A program made the translations under genes and the position numbers. Below are positions 19,544 to 26,347 of a DNA stretch of 64,000 nucleotides, piece after piece. Origin of the DNA: an archaeon GW2011_AR15 (GTDB lineage Archaea > Nanobdellota > Nanobdellia > Woesearchaeales > GW2011-AR15); contig CP010425.1 in NCBI GenBank assembly GCA_000830295.1, positions 974,952 through 1,038,951 on the forward strand, written 5' to 3'. The notes below the pieces were generated by a model. It was not told the origin of the DNA. It was given only the letters and a program-made list of their open reading frames with translations, and ran no database searches. Positions within the stretch are counted from its first letter, which is position 1. Each line of letters begins with the position of its first letter.

Positions 19544-19654
19544 TGCCAAATCATTTTTTTGATTATTATTAAACCTTTCCACCACATATGTTCTCAAAAA
19601 CAGATATATTTTTAAAGTGGTTTTTCGCATGTATGTGCTGGGTGATTTACAGGT

Positions 19655-20437
19655 ATGGCGATAGGGATTATTGGGGGGACAGGGGTATATGACCCGGATC
19701 TTCTTGAAAGTATAGAGCAGGTAAAGGTCGAGACGCCTTTCGGAGAGCCATCTGGCCTCATAACAAAGGGGAAGATTGAAGGCAAGGATATAGTTATAAT
19801 CCCAAGGCACGGAAGCAAGCATTCTTTCAATCCGGGCAAAGTGCCGTACAGGGCAAATATCTGGGCCATGAAGCAGCTCGGAGTTACAAAACTGATTTCT
19901 GTCTCTGCTGTGGGTTCATTGAAAGAGGACATAAAGCCCGGTGATTTTGTTTTCACAGACCAGTTCATAGACAGGACAACAAAAAGGGATCAGACATTTT
20001 ATGAAGAAGATAAGGTCTGCCATATCTCAGTTGCAGAGCCTTTCTGCAGGGGGCTGAGGGGAAAGCTTGTCCCAAGGGCAAAAGAGCTAGGATACCACTT
20101 TCATGAGAACGGAACATGCGTTGTAATAGAGGGCCCCAGATTCAGCACAAAGGCAGAATCCAGCCTTTTCAGGTCATGGGACGCTGATATAATTAATATG
20201 ACTCTCGTTCCTGAGGCAGTGCTTGCAAGGGAAGCTGAGATGTGCTACGCAAACATTGCAATGGTTACAGACTACGATGTCTGGCATGACAAGCCTGTGA
20301 GCAATGAGGAAGTTCTGAAGACAATGAAGCAGAACATAGAGAAAGTAAGGAAGCTCCTTATGGCAGTTGTGCAGGACATTGACGATACAAAAGTCTGCCC
20401 CCAGTGCAACCAGGCATTAAAGGATGCAATGATGTGA
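19655..20437 (+). CDS. mtnP: S-methyl-5'-thioadenosine phosphorylase
   Basis: 260-residue purine nucleoside phosphorylase superfamily member of the MTAP type. N-terminal IGIIGGTGVYD, phosphate-binding IIPRHGSKHSFNP with VPYRANIWA, SAVGSLKEDIKPGDFVFTDQFIDRTT split over two strands, EGPRFSTKAES, and base-binding NMTLVPEAVLAREAEMCYA with TDYDVW. It cleaves MTA, a by-product of SAM use, to adenine and 5-methylthioribose-1-phosphate. Together with MetK at 0.9 kb and APRT at 47 kb this gives a route for adenine recovery. A C-terminal CPQCNQ pair (residues 249-252) is an unusual CxxC tail. TATA-like TTTTTAAAG lies 40 bases upstream with a GGTGA ribosome-binding site. Confidence 0.96.
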   Translation: MAIGIIGGTGVYDPDLLESIEQVKVETPFGEPSGLITKGKIEGKDIVIIPRHGSKHSFNPGKVPYRANIWAMKQLGVTKLISVSAVGSLKEDIKPGDFVFTDQFIDRTTKRDQTFYEEDKVCHISVAEPFCRGLRGKLVPRAKELGYHFHENGTCVVIEGPRFSTKAESSLFRSWDADIINMTLVPEAVLAREAEMCYANIAMVTDYDVWHDKPVSNEEVLKTMKQNIEKVRKLLMAVVQDIDDTKVCPQCNQALKDAMM

Positions 20438-20480
20438 TTTTCCAGCAAATTTATTAAACATAGTTGTTTCTGAGCATAGT

Positions 20481-21257
20481 ATGAAAGTCTCGCTTAATCC
20501 AAGAAAATCTGTTGAAGAGAATGCAGCAGAATACTTTGAGAAGTCAAAAAAAGCCAAGAGAAAAATAGAGGGGGCTAAAAAAGCCCTTGAGGAAACAAGA
20601 AAAAAGCTTAGCAGGATAGACGAGCTAATAAAAAAAGAGCAGGAGATACAGGACAGGCCTGAAAGAAAAAAAGAGTGGTATGAGAAGTTCAGGTGGTTCT
20701 ATACATCAGATGATATGCTGTTCATAGCTGGAAGGGATGCAACTACAAATGAGATTATAGTAAAGAAACATACAGAGAAGAATGACCTTGTTTTCCATTC
20801 AGAGATGGCAGGCAGCCCCTTCGGAGCATTGAAAACAGAAGGCAGGATCCCCGGGGAAAAAGCCGTCCGGGAGTGCAGCCAGTTCATTGCCTGCTACTCA
20901 AAGGCATGGAAAGGCGGAAGCACCATAACTGATGTTTTCTATGTGAACCCGGACCAGGTTACAAAAGAAGCGCCTTCAGGAGAATACATAGGCAAGGGCT
21001 CTTTCATGATTTACGGCAAGAAAAATATTGTTACAGCAGAGCTGAAGCTTTTCATCGGAAAAACTAATGACGGGAAAATAATGCCTGGTCCAGAATCAGC
21101 AGTGAAAAAGCACTGTAAAGAGTATATCCAGATAAGGCAGGGCGATGAAAAAACAAGCAGCCTGGCAAAAAAATTAAGGGCAATACTTAATTCTGATGAC
21201 CTGGATGACATAATAAAAGTTATCCCGGTAGGAAGCGCATTGATGCAGAAGAGATAG
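20481..21257 (+). CDS. free-standing coiled-coil/NFACT-R protein (RqcH C-terminal half)
   Basis: 258 residues. A coiled coil (about 10-55, KAKRKIEGAKKALEETRKKL) is followed by the NFACT-R (DUF814) domain: EWYEKFRWFYTSDDMLFIAG, DLVFHSEMAGSPFGAL, SKAWKGGSTITDVFYVNPDQ and KGSFMIYGKKN. In RqcH/NEMF/Tae2 these parts follow a large NFACT-N/HhH region of about 350 residues that binds tRNA and the 60S/50S subunit. Here that region is missing, and the start at ATG 20481 follows a short gap after mtnP, so the gene is not a 5' truncation by the window. NFACT-R probably binds nucleic acid or ribosomes. It is followed two bases later by a CRM-domain RNA-binding protein, which supports an RNA or ribosome role. 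Confidence 0.9.
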   Translation: MKVSLNPRKSVEENAAEYFEKSKKAKRKIEGAKKALEETRKKLSRIDELIKKEQEIQDRPERKKEWYEKFRWFYTSDDMLFIAGRDATTNEIIVKKHTEKNDLVFHSEMAGSPFGALKTEGRIPGEKAVRECSQFIACYSKAWKGGSTITDVFYVNPDQVTKEAPSGEYIGKGSFMIYGKKNIVTAELKLFIGKTNDGKIMPGPESAVKKHCKEYIQIRQGDEKTSSLAKKLRAILNSDDLDDIIKVIPVGSALMQKR

Positions 21258-21258
21258 C

Positions 21259-21522
21259 ATGGCTGACATAAAAGAATTAAAAGAGAAAACCAGGAATCTT
21301 GAGCCCATAATCAGGATAGGGAAGAACGGCCTGAATGAAAATGTGCTTCTTGAAATAGAAAAATTAGTTAAAAAGAGGAAACTCATAAAGATAAAAATAC
21401 TGAATAACTGCCAGCAGGATAAAAATGAAATTATTGATACTGTTCTTCAAAAGACTAAAGCACTTCTTGTCGGAGAAGTTGGAAATACATTCTCTGTTTT
21501 CAGAGAAAAGCAAGAGAAATAA
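21259..21522 (+). CDS. CRM-domain (YhbY-like) RNA-binding protein
   Basis: 87 residues covering one CRM domain: helix KELKEKTRNLEPIIRIGKNG with the GKNGLN loop equivalent to GxxG, then the strand LIKIKILNN and LVGEVGNTFSVFRE. Bacterial YhbY and archaeal homologues associate with the large ribosomal subunit precursor. The ATG is one base after the NFACT-R stop, forming an operon of two RNA-binding proteins. The downstream membrane-protein reading frame overlaps its 3' end. Confidence 0.93.
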   Translation: MADIKELKEKTRNLEPIIRIGKNGLNENVLLEIEKLVKKRKLIKIKILNNCQQDKNEIIDTVLQKTKALLVGEVGNTFSVFREKQEK

Positions 21523-22054
21523 GTATATACTTAGACTTTTCCTTGTGTTTGCAATATTTTTATTTCTCATTTTTACTTTTAGTGCATTCAGGAAAATAAC
21601 AGTCCTTATGCTGTTCATAACAGCAAATTATGTCTTTGCCTTCTTAAAGAGAAAGGTGCCGTTTTCTTTTGTAAGAAAATACCTTTTCGGCCTTGAAATA
21701 ATAATGATATGCACAGTTGCAACGAGCATTGCAATGGGGCCCAAAACAGGCGCAGTGATGGGAGGGCTTCTTATGATTGTAAACTATCTTGCTGAAGGCA
21801 GATCCTCAGAGTATTTTATAGTAACTATCCTGCTCTATACAATTGCAGGGTACGCTGCCTATTATTATAGGAGCTATGATTTTATTGCCCTCGGTGTACT
21901 TATTACCTCCATATACAATTTCTTTGCATTTATATTTTCAAAATTAATGGGGGCAAATACAGTGACTCTCCTTGTATTCAGCGCTGTGAATATAGCTTCA
22001 AATATACTTCTTTTTACAATCTACGGGAATTTTGTGCTGGGTCTGCTTTCCTAG
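21425..22054 (+). CDS. polytopic membrane protein, MreD-like layout
   Basis: Up to 209 residues with five or six transmembrane helices from about residue 35 onward (for example FLVFAIFLFLIFTF, YLFGLEIIMICTVATSIAM, AVNIASNILLFTIYG). The motif GPKTGAVMGGLLMIVNYLAE resembles substrate-specificity-type small integral proteins such as MreD or ECF components, but no family is certain. The first ATG at 21425 lies 98 bases inside the CRM gene in another frame. The real start may be later, so the N-terminus is uncertain. Probably co-transcribed with the CRM gene. Confidence 0.6.
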   Translation: MKLLILFFKRLKHFLSEKLEIHSLFSEKSKRNKYILRLFLVFAIFLFLIFTFSAFRKITVLMLFITANYVFAFLKRKVPFSFVRKYLFGLEIIMICTVATSIAMGPKTGAVMGGLLMIVNYLAEGRSSEYFIVTILLYTIAGYAAYYYRSYDFIALGVLITSIYNFFAFIFSKLMGANTVTLLVFSAVNIASNILLFTIYGNFVLGLLS

Positions 22055-22060
22055 AAAAAA

Positions 22061-22154
22061 ACGCCAGCGCCCGGATTCCCAAATGAGCAAAGCGAATGGG
22101 TGCCAAAAATCTGTGATTTTTGAGCATGTTCAAATCCGGCAATCTAAAAAATAG
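22061..22154. repeat. small hairpin insertion duplicating the tRNA-Ser 3' end
   Basis: A 17-base direct repeat (ACGCCAGCGCCCGGATT) occurs at 22061-22077 and again at 22155-22171, where it is the 3' end of tRNA-Ser. The left copy is followed, on the tRNA strand, by a T7 run (22054-22060), as expected for a displaced original 3' end. Between the copies are a hairpin with CCCA/TGGG arms around GAGCAAAGCGAA (22078-22100), a perfect 8-bp hairpin CAAAAATC-TGT-GATTTTTG (22104-22122) and an inverted T-arm fragment GTTCAAATCCGG (22128-22139). The pattern resembles an attL/attR scar of a tiny element. Compare 38674-38759. Confidence 0.6.
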
Positions 22155-22155
22155 A

Positions 22156-22261
22156 CGCCAGCGCCCGGATTTGAACCGGGAATCCCCGAAGGGACCAGCT
22201 TGCTTTTCCTGATTACTCAGGTACTCAAGGCTGGCGCAATACCGGGTTATGCGACGCTGGC
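22156..22261 (-). tRNA. tRNA-Ser(UGA) with intron at 37/38
   Basis: Acceptor stem GCCAGCG (22261-22255) pairs with CGCTGGC (22163-22157), discriminator G at 22156, no encoded CCA. The anticodon stem CCAGC/GCTGG is perfect; the loop reads C-U-U-G-A-G then intron, then A, giving anticodon UGA. The long variable arm (CCC-TTCG-GGG) and G73 confirm serine rather than leucine. T-arm is CCCGG-TTCAAAT-CCGGG. Removing 23 bases (22201-22223) leaves an 83-nucleotide tRNA. TATA-rich ATATATAAATAC lies about 30 bases upstream and a T6 run lies just downstream. Confidence 0.95.
22201..22223 (-). other. tRNA-Ser intron (23 nt)
   Basis: The intron sits after position 37. It contains a CCTGA/TCAGG stem with GTAA loop. 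A relaxed bulge-helix-bulge can be drawn: bulges AG|U and CA|A flank a helix CUUG/AAAG containing one G-A mismatch. This is a substrate for the archaeal tRNA-splicing endonuclease. Confidence 0.85.
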
Positions 22262-22285
22262 ATACAAAAGACAGAAAAAAACCCT

Positions 22286-22300
22286 GTATTTATATATTAT
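22286..22300 (-). promoter_or_regulatory. TATA element of tRNA-Ser
   Basis: On the minus strand ATAATATATAAATAC lies 25-39 bases before the mature 5' end of tRNA-Ser and between it and the upstream permease stop codon. This is the proper distance for the tRNA's own promoter. Confidence 0.6.
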
Positions 22301-22303
22301 GTT

Positions 22304-23326
22304 TTAGGCCGAGTCTATCTTGTATATTTTCAGCAGTGCAGTCATAATAGACAGTATAACTGGGCCGAGGACAACCCCGATGATTCCGAACGTGGTAATT
22401 CCGCCGACAATGCCGAGTATAATAAGCACAGGATGCACATTAACCTTCCCGCTTATGACAACAGGCTTCACAACATTGTCCACCATGCTTATCACTCCAA
22501 TACCGAATGCAAGCAGCGCAAGCCCCCTAAACACGCCGGCTGTTGAGCCTGAGGAAATCAAGGGGACAACAATCATTGTTATGCTTATGGGGATATAGGC
22601 AAATGCAGGCCCTACCATGGGTATGACTGAGAACACAAGAGTCAGCAGGCCGAAGAAGAGTGGGACCCGAAGCCCGAGAACATAGTATGCAGCAGTCGCA
22701 AGTATTGCCTGGAGTATTGCAGTAACCACCTGTCCATATATTACAGCATCCATTGTATTTTTTACTTCGCCTATCAATATCTGGCTCTTTGCTTTGCCGA
22801 AAGGGAGATATGCCCTAATGCTGTTTACCAACACATCCCCGTCTTTGAAAAAGAAGAACAGGAAAAGAATGGCCAGAGTGAAGTTCAGTATCCTCCCGGG
22901 AACTGATGTGAGGATTGCACGGAGGTTTTCCAGCAGGGAAGAGATGAATCCGTCAATTACCCCGTTAAAATTTGACTCCACACCGACACTGCTCAGGATA
23001 TTCTGGTATAAGCTGACAAGAGTCCCTGTATCACTGGCATAGCCTGAAAGCCATATATATACTGAAGGGATCTCCTTTATGAGGACATTCACAACATAGA
23101 AGACCGGGATTGTAATGATAAGAAGCACAAGCACACATATCAGGAGAGAGGCCAGCCAGTCGTATCTTATGGCTTTCCTGGCTACTTTGTAGAGAGGATA
23201 AAACAGATATGCTATGATCAGTGCACCAAGCATGGTCATTAAGTAAGGCCTGAACATGACAAAGGAGAGATAGGTAAGCAGAATCAGCATAAAGAGAGGA
23301 CCGTAGTTCCTGTACAGGTCTTTCAT
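22304..23326 (-). CDS. AI-2E/PerM-family membrane protein
   Basis: About 340 residues with seven or eight transmembrane helices. The family pattern is clear: two N-terminal helices (YGPLFMLILLTYLSF, YLMTMLGALIIAYLFYPLY), a long extracytoplasmic section, FKDGDVLVNSIRAYLPF, VIYGQVVTAILQAILATAAY, and FGLLTLVFSVIPMVGPAFAY plus NPVVISGKVNVHPV-type end with LGPVILSIMTALL. Members export AI-2-like molecules or act as Na+/H+ or polyamine-type antiporters; substrate here is unknown. The frame opens at 23398, but the ATG at 23326 has ATATAAATA about 28 bases upstream, making it the better start and leaving room for the divergent gene's promoter. Confidence 0.9.
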   Translation of the reverse strand: MKDLYRNYGPLFMLILLTYLSFVMFRPYLMTMLGALIIAYLFYPLYKVARKAIRYDWLASLLICVLVLLIITIPVFYVVNVLIKEIPSVYIWLSGYASDTGTLVSLYQNILSSVGVESNFNGVIDGFISSLLENLRAILTSVPGRILNFTLAILFLFFFFKDGDVLVNSIRAYLPFGKAKSQILIGEVKNTMDAVIYGQVVTAILQAILATAAYYVLGLRVPLFFGLLTLVFSVIPMVGPAFAYIPISITMIVVPLISSGSTAGVFRGLALLAFGIGVISMVDNVVKPVVISGKVNVHPVLIILGIVGGITTFGIIGVVLGPVILSIMTALLKIYKIDSA

Positions 23327-23412
23327 CCTAACTCTTTTGTTAAATACAGTATTTATATCTATCGGTTTTAGAGAGGACAAAATATATATACCTCTCATGA
23401 TAATTACAACCT

Positions 23413-23673
23413 ATGAAATTTCATTTCATCAGCTCGGTAATATTCAGCGTATTGCTGGCCCTCATGGCGCTCAATGGCAATATCAAAATCAGGATGCTCT
23501 ACATGGCAGGGGTGCTTGTGCTGTTCTATGTTACCCTTATCTCATTTGCCCTTGATTATGATGCACAGAGGAGAAAACAGTGGAGAGAAAAAGAGAAGAA
23601 AGTGTCAGAAGAGGTATATCAGAAGTTTGTAAAGCGGCACAGAAAATCCAGGCCAAAAAGAAAACATAAATAA
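23413..23673 (+). CDS. small two-helix membrane protein with basic tail
   Basis: 86 residues: two transmembrane helices (about 7-20 and 28-46) followed by a strongly basic cytoplasmic tail (from DAQRRKQWREKEKKV to the end RKSRPKRKHK). The TATA-like AAATATATA lies about 30 bases upstream, divergent from the permease. A tail like this could bind ribosomes or nucleic acid at the membrane. No family is recognised. Confidence 0.65.
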   Translation: MKFHFISSVIFSVLLALMALNGNIKIRMLYMAGVLVLFYVTLISFALDYDAQRRKQWREKEKKVSEEVYQKFVKRHRKSRPKRKHK

Positions 23674-23696
23674 ATCATCAGGAATTTTCAGTTCTA

Positions 23697-24533
23697 ATGC
23701 ACTTTGCAATCATTGTCTCAAAAAAAGATATAGCAGGCATGAACATAAGGAAAAACCTGCTGGAGATGTTTGATTTTTCTGAGAACGGAGAGTTCCCGGG
23801 CAGCAAAACATACAGCCTTAATTCTGATAAAAACATGGTAACATTATACACTATAGACGGAGACACTATTGTTTTTGAGGCAGCAGAGCAGGAGATAGAG
23901 GCAGATTATTTTATTTTTGCCACAAGGCACCAGAGCAAGTCAGGGGAAAAGACGCTTTCAGTGCACTTCCCCGGAAATTTCGGCGAGGCATCTGATTATG
24001 GGGGCAGAACAGGGGAGTTATGCACAGCTCCGGCAGGACTGCTGAAAGAGGGATTTAAGCTGCTTTCTGCTTCTGAAGACATAGGCTTCAGCATAACGCT
24101 TGAGGCAACGCACCATGGCCCGTTCATCAGGAAGCCGGTATTATTTATTGAAATCGGCTCAAGGGAAGAGCAGTGGTCAGATGCCAGAGCAGGAAAGATA
24201 ACGGCAAAAATAATAATTGAAATGATTAAAAATTACAACCCAGAGAAAAAATATGAGACTGCAATCGGGTTCGGGGGAACTCACTACTGCAACAGCTTCA
24301 ACAGAGCTGAGGCAAGCAGGGAAATTGCAATGAGCCACATCTGCCCGAAGCATTCCATTTCACAGCTTGATGAGACAATGGTAAAGAAAATGATTGATTC
24401 AACGCATGAAAAAGTGGACTATGCGCTCATAGACTGGAAAGGAATGTCAGCTGATGACAGAAACAGGGTAATAGGAATTCTTGATAATTTAGGGGTTGAG
24501 TGGAAGAAGACTAAGGGATTGGGAACTGAATAG
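23697..24533 (+). CDS. dtdA: D-aminoacyl-tRNA deacylase, archaeal DTD2 type
   Basis: 278 residues. Family signatures are present: FATRHQSKSGEKTLSVHFPGN, LEATHHGPFIRKPVLFIEIG (metal-binding His pair), WSDARAGKITAKIIIEM, and AIGFGGTHYCNSFNRAE. The C-terminal part is SHICPKHSISQLD and WKGMSADDRNRVI. DTD2 removes D-amino acids from mischarged tRNA and also protects against aldehyde-modified aminoacyl-tRNA. It starts 23 bases after the small membrane protein and may be read with it. Converges on the papain-fold gene. Confidence 0.95.
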   Translation: MHFAIIVSKKDIAGMNIRKNLLEMFDFSENGEFPGSKTYSLNSDKNMVTLYTIDGDTIVFEAAEQEIEADYFIFATRHQSKSGEKTLSVHFPGNFGEASDYGGRTGELCTAPAGLLKEGFKLLSASEDIGFSITLEATHHGPFIRKPVLFIEIGSREEQWSDARAGKITAKIIIEMIKNYNPEKKYETAIGFGGTHYCNSFNRAEASREIAMSHICPKHSISQLDETMVKKMIDSTHEKVDYALIDWKGMSADDRNRVIGILDNLGVEWKKTKGLGTE

Positions 24534-24538
24534 GAATC

Positions 24539-25153
24539 TTATATTTTTGGGATTAATATATTTCTTACATAATGCCCTGTCCCATTTCTAGGGATTAAAA
24601 TGGGAACTATATCTCTTACCCAGTCTTTTTCAGGAATCCAGTCTCCCGGAGTCCCGTCTTTGTGCCTTATATTGAAATCATAGACAAGACCGCAGTCATA
24701 TGCAACCCAGTGCGTATGGGAATAGGCCTGAGCCCATGCTTTCCAGCCTGAATATTTCCCCCCGGACCCTGTGAACTGTATAAATGCCAGCCCCGAAGGA
24801 AATTCGCCGAATGCTTCACTGGGCAGCTGGGGCTCTCCTGTTGTCCTGATGCTTTTATGCGGCTCTCCGAATTCTCCCAGCAGTTCAAGCATAGGCTTTA
24901 TTGAAATCCATCCTTTCTCCTGCCAGGCATAAGACCTCTCAATTACTTCCATGCATGATTTATTCAGGTAAGCTGCAGCTGAGGTAGGGCCGCAGTTTGC
25001 CAGTGTTTCCAATACATCATCTGGAATTCCTCTACCGGTCGGAACTTGCACCATAAAAAGAGCGATTAGCATCTTATTTATAAATTTGCCTCGGTGCTCT
25101 TGAAAATGGGTATATGACAGATAATTTTTTATAGTCAGGGGCAAATCAGCCAT
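24539..25153 (-). CDS. putative papain-fold cysteine peptidase (C39-like)
   Basis: 204 residues, no signal peptide. NCGPTSAAAYL (Cys54) has the form of the catalytic Cys at the start of the central helix in C39/papain-like peptidases. THTHWVAYDCGLVYDFN supplies the matching His (148) and Asp/Asn (159/161) on adjacent strands. Spacing of about 94 residues fits a compact papain-like domain. The start is uncertain: 25153 leaves only 6 bases to the divergent gene, and an internal ATG at 25072 still keeps the catalytic domain. Target unknown; transglutaminase-like or amidase chemistry is also possible. Confidence 0.65.
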   Translation of the reverse strand: MADLPLTIKNYLSYTHFQEHRGKFINKMLIALFMVQVPTGRGIPDDVLETLANCGPTSAAAYLNKSCMEVIERSYAWQEKGWISIKPMLELLGEFGEPHKSIRTTGEPQLPSEAFGEFPSGLAFIQFTGSGGKYSGWKAWAQAYSHTHWVAYDCGLVYDFNIRHKDGTPGDWIPEKDWVRDIVPILIPRNGTGHYVRNILIPKI

Positions 25154-25159
25154 ATTGAG

Positions 25160-25372
25160 ATGGAATACATATATGTCTATCTGGTAACAGGGTTGTCTTT
25201 TTTTGCCATCTGGCTGACCATATTTATAGCGAGAAAAACAGGCTCAGCAGTGGCAATGATTGTGCTTTACCTGCTCTTTCTTATGATGGAGTTCAAACCA
25301 TATTATGTAGACCTGCTTATTGGCGAGATGCGAAAAATGTACTATCGGATATTAAGCAGGAACAAAATTTAA
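25160..25372 (+). CDS. small membrane protein, 70 aa
   Basis: Two hydrophobic helices (about 4-24 and 30-46) followed by a short basic segment MRKMYYRILSRNKI. TATA-like TTTTTTATAG lies about 30 bases upstream, inside the divergent peptidase frame. It ends 25 bases before gpmA. Family unknown. Confidence 0.6.
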   Translation: MEYIYVYLVTGLSFFAIWLTIFIARKTGSAVAMIVLYLLFLMMEFKPYYVDLLIGEMRKMYYRILSRNKI

Positions 25373-25397
25373 ATAGCCCTGAATATCACATTCATAT

Positions 25398-26084
25398 ATG
25401 CACAAATTAGTTCTGCTGAGGCACGGCGAAAGCGTCTGGAATAAGGAAAAGATATTCACCGGCTGGACAGATGTCGGGCTTTCAGAGAAAGGCATAGAGG
25501 AAGCAAAACAGGCCGGCAGGATTCTGAAGAAAAAGGGATACAAATTTGACCTTGCATATACTTCTGTCCTGAAAAGGGCAATAGATACTCTTAAGCTTAC
25601 TCTTGGCGAAATGGGGATTAAGGTTCCTGTGAAAAAGAGCTGGAGACTTAATGAGCGGCATTATGGTGCCCTTCAGGGATTCAGCAAAACAGAGATGGCT
25701 GAGAAAGTCGGCAAAGAGCAGGTTTTTACCTGGAGAAGGAGCTACGATGCAAGGCCGCCTGCACTGGAGAAGACAGACAGAAGATATCCTGGAAAAGATC
25801 CTCTCTATAAGGATGTTGATAAAAAAGATATCCCTGCATGCGAGAGCCTCAAGGACACAGTTGCAAGAGTGCTGCCATACTGGGAGGAGGAAATACTGCC
25901 CAGCATAAAATCAGGAAAAAGAGTAATCGTTTCAGCCCATGGCAACAGCCTGAGGGCGCTTGTAAAACACATCGACAATATTTCTGATGACGATATACCT
26001 AAGCTGGAAATACCCACCGGAATCCCTCTCGTATATGAATTTGATGAAGATATAAGGCCTATAAGGCATTATTACCTGCAATAG
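25398..26084 (+). CDS. gpmA: 2,3-bisphosphoglycerate-dependent phosphoglycerate mutase
   Basis: 228 residues. [20 protein letters not shown] (phospho-His in RHGES), [26 protein letters not shown] (Glu and His), the insert [13 protein letters not shown] typical of full-length dPGM, and [14 protein letters not shown] (second catalytic His). It interconverts 3- and 2-phosphoglycerate. Archaea usually use the cofactor-independent, metal-dependent enzyme, so this bacterial-type enzyme is probably transferred. TTTAAATAG lies about 28 bases upstream of the ATG, giving a leaderless message. The end of the chain is slightly short of the bacterial enzyme. Confidence 0.95.
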   Translation: MHKLVLLRHGESVWNKEKIFTGWTDVGLSEKGIEEAKQAGRILKKKGYKFDLAYTSVLKRAIDTLKLTLGEMGIKVPVKKSWRLNERHYGALQGFSKTEMAEKVGKEQVFTWRRSYDARPPALEKTDRRYPGKDPLYKDVDKKDIPACESLKDTVARVLPYWEEEILPSIKSGKRVIVSAHGNSLRALVKHIDNISDDDIPKLEIPTGIPLVYEFDEDIRPIRHYYLQ

Positions 26085-26177
26085 CCGAGCTTCATGCTTT
26101 CCCTAGAGTTCCCGGAAACCCCCTTAGTTTCCGAAAAATTTAAAAAAAACAGCTTCACACCCCGTTCTTGATATAAA

Positions 26178-26345
26178 ATGTCAGATGACTACGTTGAGGA
26201 CGAGTATGACGATTCAATAGAGGAGTCAAGCGAGGATCTTCTTGATGATGATGAGCTTACCCCAGAAGAGCAGGCATTCCTGGAAGGCTATGAGGAGGAC
26301 TCCGCTGAGGAAGAAGACGATGACCTTGACAAAGAATTTGAATAG
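26178..26345 (+). CDS. small highly acidic protein, 55 aa
   Basis: ATG at 26178 opens a frame of 55 codons reading MSDDYVEDEYDDSIEESSED and then LTPEEQAFLEGYEED, TAG at 26343-26345. About half the residues are Asp or Glu. The central LTPEEQAFLEGYE is a helix-forming, likely conserved core. A TATA-like AAATTTAAAAAAA lies about 35 bases upstream. It converges on the long coiled-coil gene with a 2-base gap. Possible roles include binding a basic partner such as a histone or ribosomal protein; this is inference. Confidence 0.6.
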   Translation: MSDDYVEDEYDDSIEESSEDLLDDDELTPEEQAFLEGYEEDSAEEEDDDLDKEFE

Positions 26346-26347
26346 CT

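Noticed and set aside
19544..19822. N-terminal extension of the 18107 gene up to 19822
   Set aside because: It would overlap MTA phosphorylase and its promoter, and the encoded segment does not look like the rest. A TATA element supports the start at 19543.
21425..21522. Programmed frameshift joining the CRM gene and the membrane protein
   Set aside because: The overlap gives no slippery sequence, and both proteins make sense alone. An uncertain start codon is the simpler explanation.
22061..22140. A second, complete tRNA gene in the insertion
   Set aside because: Only the 3' acceptor/T-stem segment and an inverted T-arm piece are present; no D-arm or anticodon arm can be folded.
26113..26133. 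CGGAAAC/GTTTCCG hairpin after gpmA as a terminator
   Set aside because: A perfect 7-bp inverted repeat exists, but it is followed by A-rich sequence and a promoter rather than a T tract, so a terminator role is not supported.
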